NCBI RefSeq assembly: GCF_030272615.1
Contig: NC_081412.1
Span: 671,238,852-671,302,851 of the forward strand
Direction: 5' to 3'
From: Cryptomeria japonica
Lineage: Eukaryota; Streptophyta; Pinopsida; Cupressales; Cupressaceae
Length of the DNA: 64,000 nt
In this document: piece by piece, positions 12,024-23,275 of the stretch
Layout: each line of letters starts with the position of its first letter
Numbering within the stretch: position 1 is the first letter of the stretch
The notes under the pieces: model-generated
The model's input: only the letters and a program-made list of their open reading frames with translations
The model's database searches: none
Told to the model about the DNA's origin: nothing
Made by a program: the position numbers and the translations under genes

Positions 12024-12949
12024 TGTTGGCAATTGACACTCATTTGGTTGTCATTGCTGGCAACATAGGCAATATATTTTGGTTTGAACTCACATCCAGT
12101 AGATACATTAGTATCTGGCATTCACATCCACCGGCATCAAGAATCTCAAGGCAACTAGCAAACTAAGTAACGGTATGAGTAGCCGACATCATTTAGAAAA
12201 ACGGTAAAGGGTATTGGAGGCTGACATCACTTAGAGATCCGACATAGGGTAGTTATCGGAAAAGCACTTTATAATTCATACATATTTGTAATGAGCCGAC
12301 ATTTTTGTATTGTCAATGTAAGATGACATATGGCATGAATGTTTGTAAGGGTATATAAGTCAGTTTATTAGGTCATTTTGATATAGAACATATTTGATTA
12401 GATCAGTGATGCGAAGATTATAGATGCAAGATCATTTGTGTGTGAAAGAAATGTTTTGTAATGATATGTAGATGATTTTGACATTCTTACAAAGTGTATG
12501 TTATTCCGGCAAGGTTTTAGGCTTTTAGAACTAGAATAGTCAGAGCTTTAAGCAGAAATCAATCAGGCATAGAAGATTCATTATATAAGTTTAGTTTTTC
12601 TTTATTGTATCAGGAAGTGATTGTAGTTTGTGAGACTCTTTGTGATGAGTAGTGTTCTCTAGGTAGTGTGCCTTCCTACATGTGCAGGCCCCCATTATAT
12701 GTAATATCTCTTCATATGGCTAGTGAATTGATATTGTGAGTCACAAATCCCACCATGATTTTTCCTCATTAATGTTTTCCACATATAAATTCTTTGTGTT
12801 ATGGTGTTGATTAACATGATTGCTTTATTTGTTTCACTTATATGGTTCTATGTTTACCGGTTGATAAATGCATGCTTTAATAAGGTAAAATATTACATTC
12901 TGGTAGAACACTGATTCACCCCCCCTCTCAGTGTTCTTGGATTCCAACA
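12024..12949 (+). repeat. Element A 5' LTR
   Basis: TGTTGGCAATTGACAC at the start and GGATTCCAACA at the end. A near-start block TTGTCATTGCTGGCAAC is the family motif. The 3' module contains GTGAGTCACAAATCCCACC, TTGTGTTATGGTGT and CACCCCCCCTCTCAGTG. It is very similar to the minus-strand LTRs at 30781-31634 and 36164-37052. Confidence 0.85.
12352..12359 (+). promoter_or_regulatory. TATA box in element A LTR
   Basis: TATATAAG lies about 330 bp into the LTR, a normal U3 position, and is followed by a pyrimidine/purine mix suitable for a transcription start. Inferred from sequence only. Confidence 0.55.
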
Positions 12950-12966
12950 ATTGGTATAGAGATTTG
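12950..12966 (+). promoter_or_regulatory. Element A primer-binding site
   Basis: ATTGGTATAGAGATTTG follows the LTR end. It is the Met-tRNA site with one base deleted and a later change, so it is probably weak. Confidence 0.7.
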
Positions 12967-13016
12967 TGCCTCAGAGAAAGCCTAACAGCTTGAGGGAAAT
13001 CCTGAATCCGGAATCC

Positions 13017-14176
13017 ATGGAGATGTGTTTGAGGTAGCAGCTTGAAATTGCTCTTGAAGATTTTGAAGTTGAAAAATTTAAGAACATAAAGTTGGAAGAT
13101 GAACTTAGATCTACAAAAGAATTCATTATCACTCTACAAGAAAATCTATCTAATGGTTAAGCCAAGAGAAAGGAACTGTGTGAATAATTGCAAGATCAGA
13201 ATGATGAAGAAAAGGATACTTTGAAGAATCTATGTCAGAAGTCGAATCAAGAAAATGGAGTTATAAATAATGAAATGCAAGCCCTAATCATGAGGATGGC
13301 AAAAGAAATTGAAGACAAAAATGAAAAAGGAGGAAGACCTTTCTAGATCACTGAAGGATAGATCTGAAGAATGCATGAGGTTGGCTCATGAAAATGATGT
13401 GTTGAGAACATAATTAGTGCTATTCCAAAAAAATGAACAAGAACTTGAAAGACATATGATAATCTTCAGAGAAGATCTGACTATTGCAAATGAATATAAG
13501 GACAAGTTCAGGGCTAGTTCAACATAATGAATTATTGGAAAACCAAAGGAAGAATAGACACTCGAGAGGACTTAGATTTGAACAAGGTCAGAGCTCTTGT
13601 ATTGCAAATGAAGATCAGACATCCAATATGTAAAATGATCAGAACAACCGGAACAAGAAGACACGGATAAGGCAGCTCAATGTTTACAAATTTAATGGTA
13701 GATGCTTTGTTTGTAATAAATTTGGTCATATGGCTAGACAATGTAGAAATAAAACAAATCATAATTATAATTATACTCTCAGTCAATGTTCCAAATGCAA
13801 TAAATATGGTCATAGGACAAAAGATTGCAGAATGAATCTAAAATGCTATGCATGTGGAAAGTTTGGACATATGGCTAATCAGTGCAGGTCAAGAAATCAT
13901 CCCAGAAATAGAAAGGAAATTCAAAAGAGCAATATTACATGTTATGCATGCAACAATATTGGACACATAGCCAAGTTTTGTAGAAGAAAAAATCCACCGG
14001 TTAGCTATGATGGATAAAATGATAAAGGAAAGGAAAAGATCAATGAGATCTAGTATGATCACACCAAGAGATGGGTCTGGACATCGGATGATCAATCGGG
14101 AGATGAAACTACTCTGGTTACTCAACCGATAGAGTAAAATGTTCCTACACTGACAGGAAGCTCATCTGGTAATTGA
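13017..14176 (+). pseudogene. Element A ORF1: coiled coil plus four CCHC knuckles
   Basis: The likely start is ATG at 13017. A coiled coil (QLEIALEDFEVEKFKNIKL and following heptads) covers roughly the first 170 codons. Four intact CX2CX4HX4C knuckles follow: CFVCNKFGHMARQC, CSKCNKYGHRTKDC, CYACGKFGHMANQC and CYACNNIGHIAKFC (13700-13985). The tail is Lys/Asp/Gln-rich and ends at the TGA at 14174-14176. Several stops and at least one frameshift lie upstream of the knuckles; the knuckle block itself is open. Known role of such domains: binding and packaging of element RNA. Four knuckles is high for Copia. Confidence 0.75.
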
Positions 14177-14538
14177 GGCAGATGCCTTAGGGGTAGGAAA
14201 ATCTCATGAAAATCCTGCATATTCCCTGGGAAGGAGATTTGGAAGGTAGTTTCAGACATCTAAGAAGGTTTATTAGTCATAAATATGTTGAATAAAGATC
14301 TGGTATGTCTCACTGAAAGGCATTTATTTCAATAGTGAATTAGGGTTTTTAGAAGGATAAAATGAAGAATCCACTTCATTTTTTATCACCATGCATTCAA
14401 AGCAATACAAAGCGATTCTAAGGTGATTTAGAGTGATCAGAAGTAACCATCAACGATTTCAACTACCTTCAAAGGAGATATCTAGGGTTTGTCATCGACA
14501 ACTGTTACCAGGTATTTTTTACATGTCAATCATTCAAA

Positions 14539-16574
14539 ATGGAGGCTGGTTCTTTTTTTGTTCCTACTTTCATTATAAATCCCACTGTAATAGAGGTTAA
14601 GGACCGTCTGAGACCTGTATCCAAAAGATGCCCACATATTTCTACTTTGGATAATTCAGTCGATGCTTTTTCGAGGGTTCCTGAAGGTGTTGTCTATGTT
14701 GAGGATGTCAGAGCTTACATCCACTGCAACCTAGAGGACTTGGGAACAACTGCAATCAAAACAACGTACATTTCTGAACTATTGAGTGATTCCAGAATCA
14801 TCAAGCCCGAATTCAAGGATATCGCAGATCTAGGGTTAAACAAAATCTTGGAAATTCTTTAGTTTGAGGATAAAATAATTTAGTATGTGCTGAGAAGGGT
14901 TCATGTTGAATTCATCTGGTTGGATAGACCACATAAGATCACCATGAAGGCAATCAGGGCTATCACTGGTTTACCGCAGGTTGGATAGAAACCGAAAAAG
15001 AAGGTATCAACTGATCAAATCAACAAGCTCACAGGTGCCACATCTAATAATCGGTCAATGAGATTCAATACCATTATTGACAATTATGTCAAATTTTCTA
15101 GCATGATAATAGGTTACAAGGTAACCCAGTCTAACCGACTTAAATCAGTTTCTAGTTCTTGCATTTTTGCTTCTTATCAAATGCTGAAGAAGGATAAATT
15201 ATATGATCTATGTAAATGGATGAAAGATGAATGGATCATAAACTTAGGGAAGATAAAGGGAGAAAATAAGGGAGTCTTCTGGTATGGGAATCTGATAGTG
15301 TGCCTAATGCTTTTCTTTCTAAATGGGATACCAGGTTTTGGCAAAATGCAGTGGGCCTTTAATATACTAGTAGGAAGGAAGATCAAGGATGCTATTACCG
15401 ATATTGGAACACAAAGAGATCAAAAAGTTTGGGGATACTTCAAATCATTTCAAAAGGCCATGAAATCTAGAGAAAGAATTCCAAAGCACATAGTTGAGAA
15501 ATTCTCAACTAAAATCTATTTCATGGTGAAAAAGAAGAAACTCTTATGGAAGTTGTTACACCTTAGAAGATATGGATTGAAGAAATGGGCTATGAGGTAG
15601 ATGCAAACATTTTGGATGCATATGCCAAGATTCTTATAGATGCACCCATAGATGAATCTAAAAAATCTTTCAGAACTGCCAAGCAGAAAGAACATGTAGT
15701 TAAAACATAATTCAATCAGAAGAAGAGAGAGAGGCAGTAGAAGAAATTAAGTCAGTTTGTTGAAAAAGTTTCTAAAGATATTAAAAATATAATTGAATCC
15801 CCATCAGCCAAAGGAGGAGAAGTCAAGAAGAGGAAAGAACTTGAATTTCTCATTGCGCCAATTACTTCAGACACTAAGACTAAGGATGAAATTCTTCTAT
15901 CTTTCAAAAGGGTGCAGAGAAATAAAGTTTAAGATCCAAAGAAGAAAGTTGAGGAGCCTAGGGGGCAGCCAACAAGAAAGGTAACCATCAAGATACTGAA
16001 AGAAAACCATCTAAGAGGAAGCATACTTAGAAGAAAAGGCCAGTAAGAGAAACCCCTGCACCATCTGCCAAGAAGAAGAAGGGAGACTTAGATGAAGCTA
16101 TTGTGACTAGTAATGTAACTATCATTCCACCTAAGTCTCGTGATGAACTGATAGATGAGATAACTAAGGATGGTATTTTGAAGAACATTCCATTCTATTA
16201 TGAACACTTGGATGATGATGAAAAAAAAGAAATTGAGGAAGCAGTTTTGTTACACCTAGATATATATAAGAAATCTCTAATAGAAATTGAAAAGAAAATA
16301 CCCGCATAGCTATATAACAATCTAAATGGTAGAATATTACCTATTGTTGAGGAAGACTGACAAATTAAGATTCAATAATTACTAACTATTTGTCCTTCAA
16401 TCACCCCAGAGGTGTTCAATATGTGCCTTGAAATTGCTAATAAAATAATTTTCCGTGGTAGGCACAAGATAGTTAGCCTTATGACAAGTAGGGTTAAAAA
16501 AATGATCATTGAAACCCATGAGGCATGGGTCAAATTATTTGTATACAACCTTGGTTTCTTTACATCACCAAAAA
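14539..16574 (+). pseudogene. Element A ORF2, 5' two-thirds
   Basis: ATG at 14539, about 360 nt past the ORF1 stop. The N-terminal block is open at 14539-14862 (VEDVRAYIHCNLEDLG). A damaged stretch follows, with FIWLDRPHKITMKAIRAI. A 180-codon block at 15058-15600 carries IIGYKVTQSNRLKSVSSSC, YDLCKWMKDEW, FWYGNLIVCLMLFFLNGI and VWGYFKSFQKAMKSRERI. A basic Lys/Arg-rich linker (about 15700-16080) resembles a nuclear-localisation or nucleic-acid-binding region. A helical block (16103-16309) has DELIDEITKDGIL and EEAVLLHLDIYKKSLIEI. The frame is cut at about 16574 by B-derived sequence and continues at 23276. No relation to pol enzymes. Confidence 0.68.
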
Positions 16575-16648
16575 ATTTTGGACTTCAGTTTTGGAACAAT
16601 TTTTGGATTTTTCTCATGAGTGTTTCCATCAATGCCAAAGGGGGAGAT
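16575..16648 (+). repeat. Orphan 3' internal end of a B-type element
   Basis: These 74 bp nearly match 22385-22458, the last internal bases of B including its polypurine tract (AAAGGGGGAGAT). The left LTR of B is therefore preceded by a polypurine tract and followed by a primer site. It is the scar of a tandem B-B array or of unequal recombination, not target DNA of element A. Confidence 0.8.
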
Positions 16649-17437
16649 TAATGGCATTCTACACTCTTATGAGAATAGTTGGTGTTGTCATTGATGGCAA
16701 CCATCTGGCAAGCTTCTGGCATTCTAGTAAGCCACCAACAGTTACCGACACCGGCATAGACATCTACATACACCAGCAGACACTTCACTGGCAGTGGCAA
16801 CAATGCATACCGACACCCAAACCGATAGGGAATAAACTTTTGTTTATTGTATTTAAATGTAATTATCTTTTGTAAAGCCGACATGGCATATTGTAAAAGA
16901 CTCATATATATGTATGAGATCTTATAGGTCATTATATAGGAAGTAAGTAAGAGATAGAGGATGATATTATGATATAATTGACAATGAAGGTTTTGGTAAT
17001 GGAATGAGCTTAAATCGATACTGAACTTGGCATAGTTGATGCTATTTTGAAGCAGTACATTGTATTTGATTTCATAATCCATTTTGGTAGTCAGTGTGAC
17101 TCTTATTGAGTAGTGTGCTCTAGGCAGTTGGCCTTCTTGCATGTGCAGGCCCCTCATTGTAAGTAATATTTATTCATTGGCCACTGAGTGAATATTGTGG
17201 GTCACAAATCCCACCGAGGTTTTTCCCACATCGGGTTTCCTCGTTAAACATCTTGTGTTATGGTGTGTTTTCTATGTTGTCTTTATTGTATCTATTTACT
17301 GCATTTATTCTTATTTACCGGTACACTGTTTTGGGATGCAAAATTCTTAATAAGTTTAAATATTCTACTAACTGATTAGATACTGATTCACCCCCCCCCC
17401 CCTCTCAGTATCTTTGGGACTGTCATTAATCCTAACA
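16649..17437 (+). repeat. Element B 5' LTR
   Basis: Begins TAATGGCATTC (first bases changed from TGTTGG of the partner) and ends CTAACA. It contains the block TTGTCATTGATGGCAACC near the start, a CATATATATGTATGAG TATA context at about 16902, the GTGGGTCACAAATCCCACCG module, and a run of 12 C before TCTCAGTATC. Confidence 0.87.
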
Positions 17438-17453
17438 ATTGGTATCAGAGCCT
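17438..17453 (+). promoter_or_regulatory. Element B primer-binding site
   Basis: ATTGGTATCAGAGCCT is a perfect match to the canonical Copia initiator Met-tRNA site and directly abuts the LTR. Confidence 0.9.
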
Positions 17454-17508
17454 GGTCCTCTATTCTCAAAATCCTAACAGCTTGAGGAAGATTTTGACAC
17501 CGATACAA

Positions 17509-18618
17509 ATGGAGAACTTAAGAAAACAATTGGAAGGAGCTCTTGTAGACTATGATGCAGAGAAGTTGAAGAATATAAAACTTGAAGATGATCTGAGGAC
17601 TGCATAGGAATTCATTCAAGGACTTTAGGAGAATATTACTATAGCTCCAAATAAAAGAAAAGAACTTCATGAGAAGATGTAGAATGATGATGAAAATGAA
17701 ACTCTTAATGAACTTGTGAACAAGTTGAGACAAGAAAACAATACTATGAAGAATGAAATGCAAGATGTGACTATGAGGTTTTGTAAAGACATTGAAGACG
17801 GGAAGAAGAATGAAGATGACTTGACTAGGAGACTCAATGATGCGGGAAGTGAAAATCTAAGACTCAGTCATGAAAATGATATGTTGAAGACATATCTGAT
17901 TCACATGCAACATGATAAAACTAAACTTATGAGACAAAAGGGAATTCTGGAAAATGAGTTGGCTACTCCAAATCAACACAAAGAAAAATTCAATAAAAGG
18001 TCAAAGGAACTTGATGATATGCTGAAAAGTCAAAAACCAAATGGAGATACTAATGGACTTGGATTTCAAGTTGGAGAAATTTTCGGTACTGCAAACAATC
18101 ATGATCATAGTAAACCGGTAAGACAACCTAATGCTTACAAGTTTAATGGCAAATGTTTCAAATACAACAAATATGGTCATAAAACAAATCAATGTAGATT
18201 TAGAAACAATCATAATATTAATGCACCCACCGGTCAATGTTCCAAATGCAACAAAGTTGGTCATATTTTAGAAAACTGCAGAATGAATGTGAAATGTTAT
18301 GTTTGTGGAAGATATGGACACTTATCTAATCAATGCAGAACACAAACCGACATAGGATATGTAAAATCTATTCAGAGGAATAATGTGAATTGTTATGCTT
18401 GTAACAAAATTGGACATATTGCAACATTCTATAGAAGTAAGACTTCACTGACAAATAATAAAGGATCCAGTTTGAAAGGCAAAGAAAAGGTACATGAGGT
18501 AAAGCAAGAATTTTCAAAACAATGGATTAGGAAGACAGATCAAAATATTGATGAGACTATTTCTTCACTAGTAGAACAAAGTATTACTCCACTAACAAGA
18601 GATTCTTCATCCAACTGA
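17509..18618 (+). pseudogene. Element B ORF1: coiled coil plus four-knuckle gag-like protein
   Basis: One reading frame from ATG 17509 (MENLRKQLEGAL) to TGA 18616-18618, 369 codons. It is broken only by three TAG codons at 17605, 17626 and 17680, all plausibly from CAG by C-to-T change. From 17716 it is open for 300 codons. Residues about 1-200 are a long coiled coil. Knuckles follow: CFKYNKYGHKTNQC (second Cys lost), CSKCNKVGHILENC, CYVCGRYGHLSNQC and CYACNKIGHIATFY (last Cys lost). The tail is basic and acidic. It lacks the classical Copia capsid domain. It is the best-preserved ORF1 on the plus strand and is probably inactive because of the stops. Confidence 0.78.
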
Positions 18619-18922
18619 GAAGTAACCCTTTGGGGCTATTGTAGCAAATTGAATATCATGCAAATTACCCTTGGTCAATGGTGAGAAGATAGATTTCTTC
18701 TTTACTAGTAGATGTGTTAAGTTTTCACTTAACCGATGAGCATTTAATGTGGTTGTTGAAGGAAATTTCATTATAAATCATCGAATTTCCCTCATTTTTT
18801 ATTCATCAAGCATTCAAAATCAACAGAGAGCACGAAAAAGAGCTAAAGCATTCAGGGCAAAGGTGTGAAGCAATTTCTTTCAAGCATTTAGATATTATCA
18901 GGTAGCTAAAGGTATTTTTCAA

Positions 18923-21900
18923 ATGGCTTCATCTTCTGCTCTCGAATTTATTGCAAACGCTGGTATCATGAAAAACGTAAAATGCCCTAGGATCATGTTT
19001 AGGATAACTCCCAAAGTAGCTAAGCAAGATGATTCCATAGGTGTTTTTTCAAAAATTCCTAAAGGTATAGCTTATGCTGAAGACCCTAGGATTTATATTC
19101 ATTTCAACATTGAAGAATTAGGTTTTGAGGAATTGTTTAAAATGTTTACCACTGTAATTTGTGATGAAAATGGCACAGTCAAACCTGAACACAAAATTGT
19201 GGAGACTTTAGGTTTTGTTGAGATACTGAATATCCCTGAATTTCTAGAAGAAGTAATGAGAATTGTCCTAAGTAGGGCACATGGAGAATTTCTATGGTTG
19301 GATTATGTCTGAAAATTTACCTGGCAAGCAATTAGGGCAATAACAGGTTTACCCTCAACCGGCAGTAGACCAGACAAAACAAAGAAATTCCCTAACAACA
19401 AAGTAATGACGCTAAATAGAGCAACATCAGACAGTAGATCACTAAGAGTGAATGACATCAAAGACATCAATGTGAGATTCATGAGTATGATACTTGGTTA
19501 TAAGACTACACATGCAAACCGACTTAATTCAGTTTCTAGTCTTTGCATTAATAGTGCTTATGAAATGGTCAACAACAATGCAATGATTGATGTATGTGAA
19601 TGGTTGAAGGATGAACTCATAGATAATTTGAAAAATATTAAAAGAGATAAGAAAGGGACATTTCACTTTGGTAATCTTTTAGTATGCTTAATGTTGTATT
19701 TCACTAAGGAAATTCATGGTATAGGATAGAAAGACTTTGGATATGACATACCGGTAGGAAAACAATTACAGGAAGCTTTTACCAGCATGGGAACTGCAAA
19801 GGACAACAATATAACTGAATACTTTGAAGCTTTTCAAGCCAAAATGAAAACTAGAGAAAGACTACTACAGAGTGTAGTGGACAAATATGATAAAAAAATT
19901 TGTTTTGTAATTAAAAAGGATGAAACATGGATGGATGTTGTACTTCCTAGGACTGTATGCATAACTGAAATGGGTTATGAGGTAGATCTCAACATTATTG
20001 AGACTTATGCAAAAGCTTTGTTAGATGCACCAAGAGAACCAACAGAATAAGTTTTTGGTAGTGCAGAAACTATTGAGAGTGGTGTGAAAACAATGAAGCA
20101 AATGAAGAAAAGAGAAAAATATATTAGAGATGCATCAAAGAAGGTAAACAAAATCAAAGAAAATGTTATGAACATTACTGGTATAATAGCTAGTGAGCTG
20201 GAAGGACTGCAACCAGAGGCACACATTTCATCGGTTGGCACATCTTCTGATAGTGAGATACCAGCTAAATTCAAAAGAGTTGAGAGGAAGAGAAAACCTT
20301 CACCAGTACCCTCTCCTTGACCCAAAAGAGCAAGGACTTTAAGGAAGAAACAACAGGTAGTAAGGCAACTAACTAAGAATCTAACTCCCAAGAAGAAACA
20401 GAAACCGATTATACCTTCATTGGATAATTTATTGAGTGAAATAACTGATGATGGTAATTTGGCTAATGTAAGTAAATTGTATAACACATTCAAAGATTCA
20501 GACAAGGAAACATTGAAAATAGTATAATTTTACATATGGATATGTATAAGAAAGTTTTAATTGAAGTTGTGGATGATTTGCCCAATGAACTATATAGAAG
20601 ATTGGATGCTAAGAGGATTGCAGTGATTGAATTGGACAAGAAACTAAAAGTTGAAAAACTTCTAGTTGTACATCTAGTTAACTCAAAAGAGGAAATTGAT
20701 GACTTGGTTTGTGAGGCTAACAGATCCGTTTTTGCTAGTGGTCATCGGCAAGTAAGTTTTATGGCAGGTAGAGTAAATGAGATTGTCGAGGAGACTGTTG
20801 ATAAATAAGATATCTTTTTTGTGGAAAAGGAAAAATAAGAGGAAATGAACAGGCCAAAGAAAACATTTAAGGTATATTAGAAGGATAAGGACAAAGGGAA
20901 AGGTAAAGTTGGTGGAATACTGAACATCAAGATAATTGATAATTTGCCACCACCTTTGGATACTGCACCGATACATACTGTTGATCTACCGATTACTGAA
21001 TGTGAAGGTATCACACATGATAACACTAATCCAGAATCTGGATACTATTCACCATGAATGTGTATACTTAGGAACTGACTATTGCTGTGGAAAAGGACAC
21101 TACAAAGGGTAACGATGATAATGTTGTTAGTGGCAATATTGCTGAAAAACTGGTAGAGACTGTTGAGGTTGAGATCCCAACTGAGCAATCATTACAAACA
21201 GAGCAACCATTGGATACTGGGAAGAATAATGAAGGTATAGATGCTAGCACAGAGAAACCTATTGAGATTGACATACCGACAATTGAGCATACAGAGAAAC
21301 TGACAGAAGCAGAGGTACATATTGAAGCAAAGAAACCAGCAATCATTGAGACACCTAAGCAATTAGACAAACCTTTACTGGTTGAAATGCAAACTCAGAC
21401 TGGTCCACCAAAGGATAAAACAAGCAAAGTGGTTACAAATGTTGGAAGCACATAGGTAATTAAGGTAATAGTTCAGACATCTGGCACTTCATTAAGTGAA
21501 TTCAAACCTACTAATGTAACAGAGGTACTCCTAGATTCAATCAGGAAGATAACAGACTATAACGCATTGGCCTACAAGGCAATTGATGACACCATACCAA
21601 TTCTTAAATTGATTGCACCAAAATGTAACACATTGTCCAAATTCATTACCGACAATGTAATAACAATTGATAAGGTGAATGAGGACACCTTCAAAGAGAA
21701 AGTTGAAAAGGAGAAGGATAAATTATTTGAGGACACAATAAAGAAGTGTACAAAACACTTGAATACACTATTACCGACACTGAACACTACAATTTTGGAA
21801 TACAAAGAGCTATACAGAGAAACATGTAAACCACATCTTTTGACAAAAGACATAGAAAAGGAGATCAACAAAGTACAAAAGAAATAGATGACATAGCTGA

Positions 21901-22252
21901 TAACATAATTGGTTCATCTGAACCTATATCAGTTATTGAGCAAGAAATAGTAGGTTTTGAGGAGAAATTGGAGAAATTTGAGAAAGAGAAGGCAAGGATT
22001 AAGGCTAATGCTAGAGAACTTAAGTACAAACTTGGTCCTAAGTTGGACAATCTAATCTCTCTGAGAAATGAAATCTCTAAGTCATTACTTCAAGGAGAAA
22101 GATCACCGAAAGAGCACATGCATCATCTCACTGACATGATCCAACAAACTAAGGAAACCCTGAACAACAGCAACAGATTCATGCAGAGTCTTAATTTGGT
22201 TTTGGTAGACATATTTCAGATTGTAACTAACCAGTTACAAACTTTGAGGTGA
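18923..22252 (+). pseudogene. Element B ORF2: large protein of unknown function
   Basis: Starts at ATG 18923, 305 nt past ORF1, and ends at TGA 22250-22252, about 1,100 codons. Four in-frame stops occur up to 20320, at 19310, 19727, 20048 and 20318. A further TAG interrupts at about 20525, and the frame shifts near 20530, about 20850-21060 and about 21885. Order of parts: N-terminal block (AEDPRIYIHFNIEELG); a WLDYV..FTWQAIRAITGLP block; a central globular block (ILGYKTTHANRLNSVSS, VCEWLKDELI, FGNLLVCLMLYFTKEIHGIG, TEYFEAFQAKMKTRERL, TEMGYEVDLNII); a basic linker; a helical block (MDMYKKVLIEVVDDLPNELY); an acidic Thr/Glu/Pro-rich linker (21087-21455); and a C-terminal coiled coil (21567-22252). 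No signal peptide or membrane segment, and no protease, integrase or RT motif. A distant link to plant mobile or transposon-associated domains is only a guess. Confidence 0.7.
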
Positions 22253-22445
22253 CATTTTTTTTGCACTCGTTTGACAATTTTTGAAAAACCTTTGTCATTG
22301 ATGTCAAAGGGGGAGTAGTGGACAGAGAAAAATGGTTATTCAGAGGAGATCACTTGCTCAGGGGGAGCACATCTTCTTGGTAACTTTTTGGACTTCAGTT
22401 TTGGAACATTTTTTGGATTTTTCTCATGAGTGTTGTCATCAATGC

Positions 22446-22458
22446 CAAAGGAGGAGAT
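22446..22458 (+). promoter_or_regulatory. Element B polypurine tract
   Basis: CAAAGGAGGAGAT immediately before the 3' LTR. Two extra purine tracts lie upstream (AAAGGGGGAGTAG near 22306 and CAGGGGGAGCA near 22359). Confidence 0.85.
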
Positions 22459-23275
22459 TGTTGGCATTCTATACTCTTATGAGAATAGTTGGTGTTGTCA
22501 TTGATGGCAACCATCTAGAAACCTTCTGGCATTCATCTGGTAAGCCACCGGCAGTTACCAACACTAACATAGATATCTACATACACTGGCATAGACATCT
22601 ACATACACCGGCAGACACTTCACCGACAACAACAACAATGCATACCTACACCCCAGCCGACAGGGAATAAAATTTTATTTATTGTATTTAAATGTAATTA
22701 TCTTTTGTAAAGCTGATATGGCATATTGTAAAAGACTCATATATATGTATGAGATCTTATAGGTTATTACATAAGAAGTAAGTAAGATATAGAGGATGAT
22801 ATTATGATATAATTGACACCGAAGGTTTTGGTAATGGAATGAGCTTAAACCGGTATTGAACCTGAAATAGTTGATGCTATTTTTAAGCAATACATTCTAT
22901 TGGATTTCATAATCCAATTTTGTAGTCAGTGTGACTCTTATTGAGCAGTGTGCTTTAGGCAGTTGGCCTTCCTGCATGTGCAGGCCCCTCATTGTAAGTA
23001 ATATTTATTCATTGGCCAGTGAGTGAATATTGTGGGTCACAAATCCCATCGAAGTTTTTTACACACCAGGTTTCCTCGTTAAACATCTTGTGTTATGGTG
23101 TGTTTTCTATGTTGTCTTTATTGTTCTTTTTCACTGAATTAATTCTTATTTACTGGTACACTGTTTTGGGATGTAAATTTCTTAATAAGTTTAAATATTC
23201 TACTGGTTAGATATTGTTTCACCCCCCCCCCCTCCCCCCTTCTCAGTATCTTTGGGACTGTCATTAATCCTAACA
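22459..23275 (+). repeat. Element B 3' LTR
   Basis: TGTTGGCATTC to CTAACA. Matches 16649-17437 closely by eye. The terminal C-rich run is longer and interrupted (23221-23241), showing length instability of this homopolymer. Confidence 0.88.

Larger units (their letters stand above)
16649..23275 (+). mobile_element. LTR retrotransposon B, nested in A
   Basis: Complete two-LTR element of 6.6 kb: LTR 16649-17437, primer site, ORF1, ORF2, polypurine tract, LTR 22459-23275. The right flank (GCACAATCC) is ORF2 of A, resuming in step with the C copy (A has STILKENGKG where C has STILNKSKGK). The left flank is the orphan B end instead of A, so a 5-bp duplication cannot be tested. No pol genes. Stops are fewer than in X or A, consistent with a younger insertion. 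Confidence 0.88.

Noticed and set aside
12024-17437. LTRs at 12024 and 16649 as the pair of one element
   Set aside because: Their sequences belong to different subfamilies, and A ORF2 continues beyond B at 23276.
18923-22252. ORF2 as a retroviral-type envelope gene
   Set aside because: Its position after gag fits the env-like ORFs of some plant elements, but no signal peptide, membrane segment or coiled fusion region is visible; the protein looks soluble with basic and acidic linkers.
18923-22252. ORF2 as a degenerate Copia polyprotein
   Set aside because: No DSGAS protease, HHCC/DDE integrase, YVDD or RNase H motif in any of the four copies, although such motifs are easily seen in neighbouring D, E and F.
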